Shown here: positions 62,517 to 64,000 of the stretch, piece after piece
How the letters are laid out: the number at the start of each line of letters is the position of its first letter
Position numbering within the stretch: position 1 is the stretch's first letter
Assembly: GCA_934271655.1 (NCBI GenBank)
Contig: CAKQRW010000006.1
Location: 1 to 64,000 of the forward strand
Length of the DNA: 64,000 nt
From: an uncultured Bacteroidaceae bacterium
GTDB taxonomy: Bacteria; Bacteroidota; Bacteroidia; Bacteroidales; Bacteroidaceae
Reading direction: 5' to 3'
The notes under the pieces: generated by a model
The model's database searches: none
What the model was told of the DNA's origin: nothing
What the model saw: only the letters and a program-made list of their open reading frames with translations
Translations under genes and position numbers: made by a program

Positions 62517-63548
62517 ATGAGATATTGCTATATTTCCCGCAACTACAAAGACATCACATCGGCTGGCAATAAGGCCAAGACAGACATTGAGACCACGATG
62601 CAGCGCATGGGTTTTGTCAATATAGGCTTGGCTCATACGGTGGGCAAGGGTGTGCTGCGCCATTTCTTCCGCAATCTGTTTGGCATTGTGAAGGCCATGT
62701 GTCTGATAAAGAAGGGCGATGTGCTGGTGCTTCAGTATCCGCTGAAGAAATATTATGAGGCCATGTGCGATGTGGCCCATATGAAGGGCGCCAAGGTCAT
62801 CACCCAGATACACGACCTTAACTCCTTCCGCAGCAAGCGTCTCACACCTGCTCAGGAGATGGCTCGGTTGGGCCACAGCGATGTTGTCATTGCCCACAAT
62901 GAGACGATGAAATCATGGCTTGAGCAGCAAGGCTGTCCTGCCAGGCTCACCACGTTGGGCATATTTGATTATCTCTCTCCTGTGCCTGTGGTGTCAGAGC
63001 GCGCCATGCCTGGCGGCGGATGCAAGACCATGTTCTTTCTTGGCAACATGAATCCCAAGAGCAACATGTTTGTGTATGATTTGTCCAACAGCCTGAGCAA
63101 GTCGTGGCTTTACCTGTATGGCAACCATTACCATGAGGAGCTGATGCACAAGGATGCAAGGGCTGAGTATGAGGGGTATGCTGTTGATGTGGAGTTGATG
63201 AGAATGAACAAAGGTGATTTCGGGCTCTCGTGGTATGGAGAGTCGCTGACAGAAGGAAAGGGAAAGATAGGCGAATACATGTCGTACAACAATCCACACA
63301 AAGTGTCGCTCTACCTGCGCTGCCATGCTCCTGTCATCATCTCTAAGACAGCCGGACTGGCTTCTTTTGTGGAGGAGAACGGCATTGGCATCACTGTAGA
63401 CTCGCTTTGTGACATCGACACCGTGCTGAGCGGCGTGACAGATGGGCAATACCGCCAGATGAAGCAGAATGTGATGAGGGTGAGTGAGAGGATAGCGTCT
63501 GGATATTATTTCGAGCATGCCTTTAAGAGGGCTGTGGCTCTGTTGTAA
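62517..63548 (+). CDS. Glycosyltransferase (GT1/galactofuranosyltransferase-like)
   Basis: A 343-residue GT-B-fold protein. The N-terminal half has ISRNYKDITSAGNKAKTDIE, then VLVLQYPLKKYYEAMCDVAH and KVITQIHDLNSFR. The C-terminal half has KTMFFLGNMNPKSN, GDFGLSWYGESLTEGKGKIG and NNPHKVSLYLRCHAPVIISK, all typical of the beta-1,6-galactofuranosyltransferase-like proteins of Bacteroidota surface-sugar loci. The chosen start MRYCYISRN follows the promoter; an upstream frame start is inside it. Donor and acceptor are unknown. Confidence 0.82.
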   Translation: MRYCYISRNYKDITSAGNKAKTDIETTMQRMGFVNIGLAHTVGKGVLRHFFRNLFGIVKAMCLIKKGDVLVLQYPLKKYYEAMCDVAHMKGAKVITQIHDLNSFRSKRLTPAQEMARLGHSDVVIAHNETMKSWLEQQGCPARLTTLGIFDYLSPVPVVSERAMPGGGCKTMFFLGNMNPKSNMFVYDLSNSLSKSWLYLYGNHYHEELMHKDARAEYEGYAVDVELMRMNKGDFGLSWYGESLTEGKGKIGEYMSYNNPHKVSLYLRCHAPVIISKTAGLASFVEENGIGITVDSLCDIDTVLSGVTDGQYRQMKQNVMRVSERIASGYYFEHAFKRAVALL

Positions 63549-63573
63549 GCGTCTGCTGCGGCGAAGTAATGAG

Positions 63574-63629
63574 ACGTTACATTCCGTAGACGTTAGTCAC
63601 ATTACATAGACGTTAGTTACATTCCATAG
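63574..63629. repeat. 20-bp tandem repeat
   Basis: ACGTTAGTYACATTMCATAG occurs as full units at 63590-63609 and 63610-63629 with a partial unit at 63574-63589, just after the glycosyltransferase stop. Confidence 0.8.
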
Positions 63630-63700
63630 ACTTTTGTAAAGGAAAAAACATACTATACATTATGTGGGCGCTCAAGCTTGTCAGCCATGTCTGCTTGTCA

Positions 63701-63776
63701 TATTTATGAACACCTATTTGAGACAGGTGTGAGTGCCTAACTTTGATGCTATAAGATAATTTTGAACACCTGCTTA
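63701..63776. repeat. Palindrome-ended repeat, copy E (right end duplicated)
   Basis: TTATGAACACCTATTTG (63704-63720) and GCTATAAGATAATTTTGAAC plus ACCTGCTTA (63748-63776) both match the family's right end. The last base of the element is the first base of the following gene's ATG, so the repeat supplies its leader. Confidence 0.55.
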
Positions 63777-64000
63777 TGAATGGCAATAAGATTACGCCTG
63801 CCATAGAAAAGCTCTATACGGAGGCCTTTCCGGAGAATGAGCGCAGGCCAATGCAGTGGTTTCGCCTGTTGCTGGCCAATGAGCCAGCCATGCATCTTGT
63901 CACATATGATGATCAGGCCATGCTGTGCTACTGGCATTTCAGCACATTTATATATGTGGAATATCTGGCTGTAGACGCGTCGCTCAGGGGACAAGGCAAG
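63776..64000 (+). CDS. GNAT-family N-acetyltransferase, 5' part only
   Basis: Seventy-five residues are visible before the window ends: MNGNKITPAIEKLYTEAFPE then NERRPMQWFRLLLANEPAMH and FIYVEYLAVDASLRGQGK. The last segment is the start of GNAT motif A (V-x-x-x-x-R-G-x-G-x), which binds acetyl-CoA. The gene runs past the edge without a stop. The ATG is directly preceded by a palindrome-ended repeat. Substrate unknown. Confidence 0.75.
   Translation, partial: MNGNKITPAIEKLYTEAFPENERRPMQWFRLLLANEPAMHLVTYDDQAMLCYWHFSTFIYVEYLAVDASLRGQGK

Overview
This window looks like a chromosomal segment of a Bacteroidales bacterium, most probably Prevotellaceae. The evidence is a SusC/SusD pair with DUF4843 and PKD-like lipoproteins, a membrane-bound AraC regulator, a three-gene succinate:quinone oxidoreductase (frdCAB), TPR/LuxR-type sensor genes, and many promoters of the Bacteroidota type (TTTG or TTG, 19-20 bases, then TAnnTTTG). 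Housekeeping genes are moderate in GC. The first 7 kb are visibly AT-rich, as expected of acquired DNA.

Left part, 1-13.2 kb, all on the minus strand. Read in transcription order it begins with a THUMP-like methyltransferase. Next comes a partner-switching operon of STAS protein, periplasmic substrate-binding protein and SpoIIE-like phosphatase. Last is a RiPP (modified peptide) locus: a TPR membrane sensor and its LuxR-type HTH part in two frames, a small secreted protein, a 59-residue double-glycine precursor peptide, a radical SAM/SPASM maturase, an outer-membrane beta-barrel protein and a C39 peptidase/ABC exporter. The precursor gene (5671-5850) is the least obvious gene of the window. 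The exporter ends before its ATPase domain. Small repeats with terminal inverted repeats sit inside the locus.

Middle-left, 13.3-34.2 kb, is mainly DNA and tRNA housekeeping: mnmG, apt, uvrC, dtd, deoC, a polyprenyl diphosphate synthase, polA, a secreted endonuclease-like protein, a lipoprotein, a phosphoesterase, a GH53 galactanase with an unusual nucleophile, hsp20, rmlB, a C-GCAxxG-C-C protein and mutS. Two exact 16-base parS sites flank apt, which points to an origin-proximal region.

Middle-right, 34.5-48.3 kb, minus strand: a nutrient-uptake operon (susC, susD, DUF4843, PKD-like lipoprotein, TlpA-like thioredoxin, IPT/TIG lipoprotein) behind a membrane AraC regulator, then groES-groEL.

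Right part, 48.9-64 kb, mostly plus strand: a triple-propeller GH43-like enzyme, an AT-rich region with a cluster of DnaA boxes (candidate oriC, about 52.2-53.6 kb), ribD, a cell-surface protein joined out of frame to a subtilase remnant, a secreted protein, frdCAB, a Kdo/WaaP-type kinase, two glycosyltransferases of surface polysaccharide or LPS synthesis, and the start of a GNAT acetyltransferase cut by the window end. Three sets of short tandem repeats (22, 11 and 20 bp periods) and several copies of a palindromic repeat family fill the intergenic space. No tRNA, rRNA or CRISPR array was seen.
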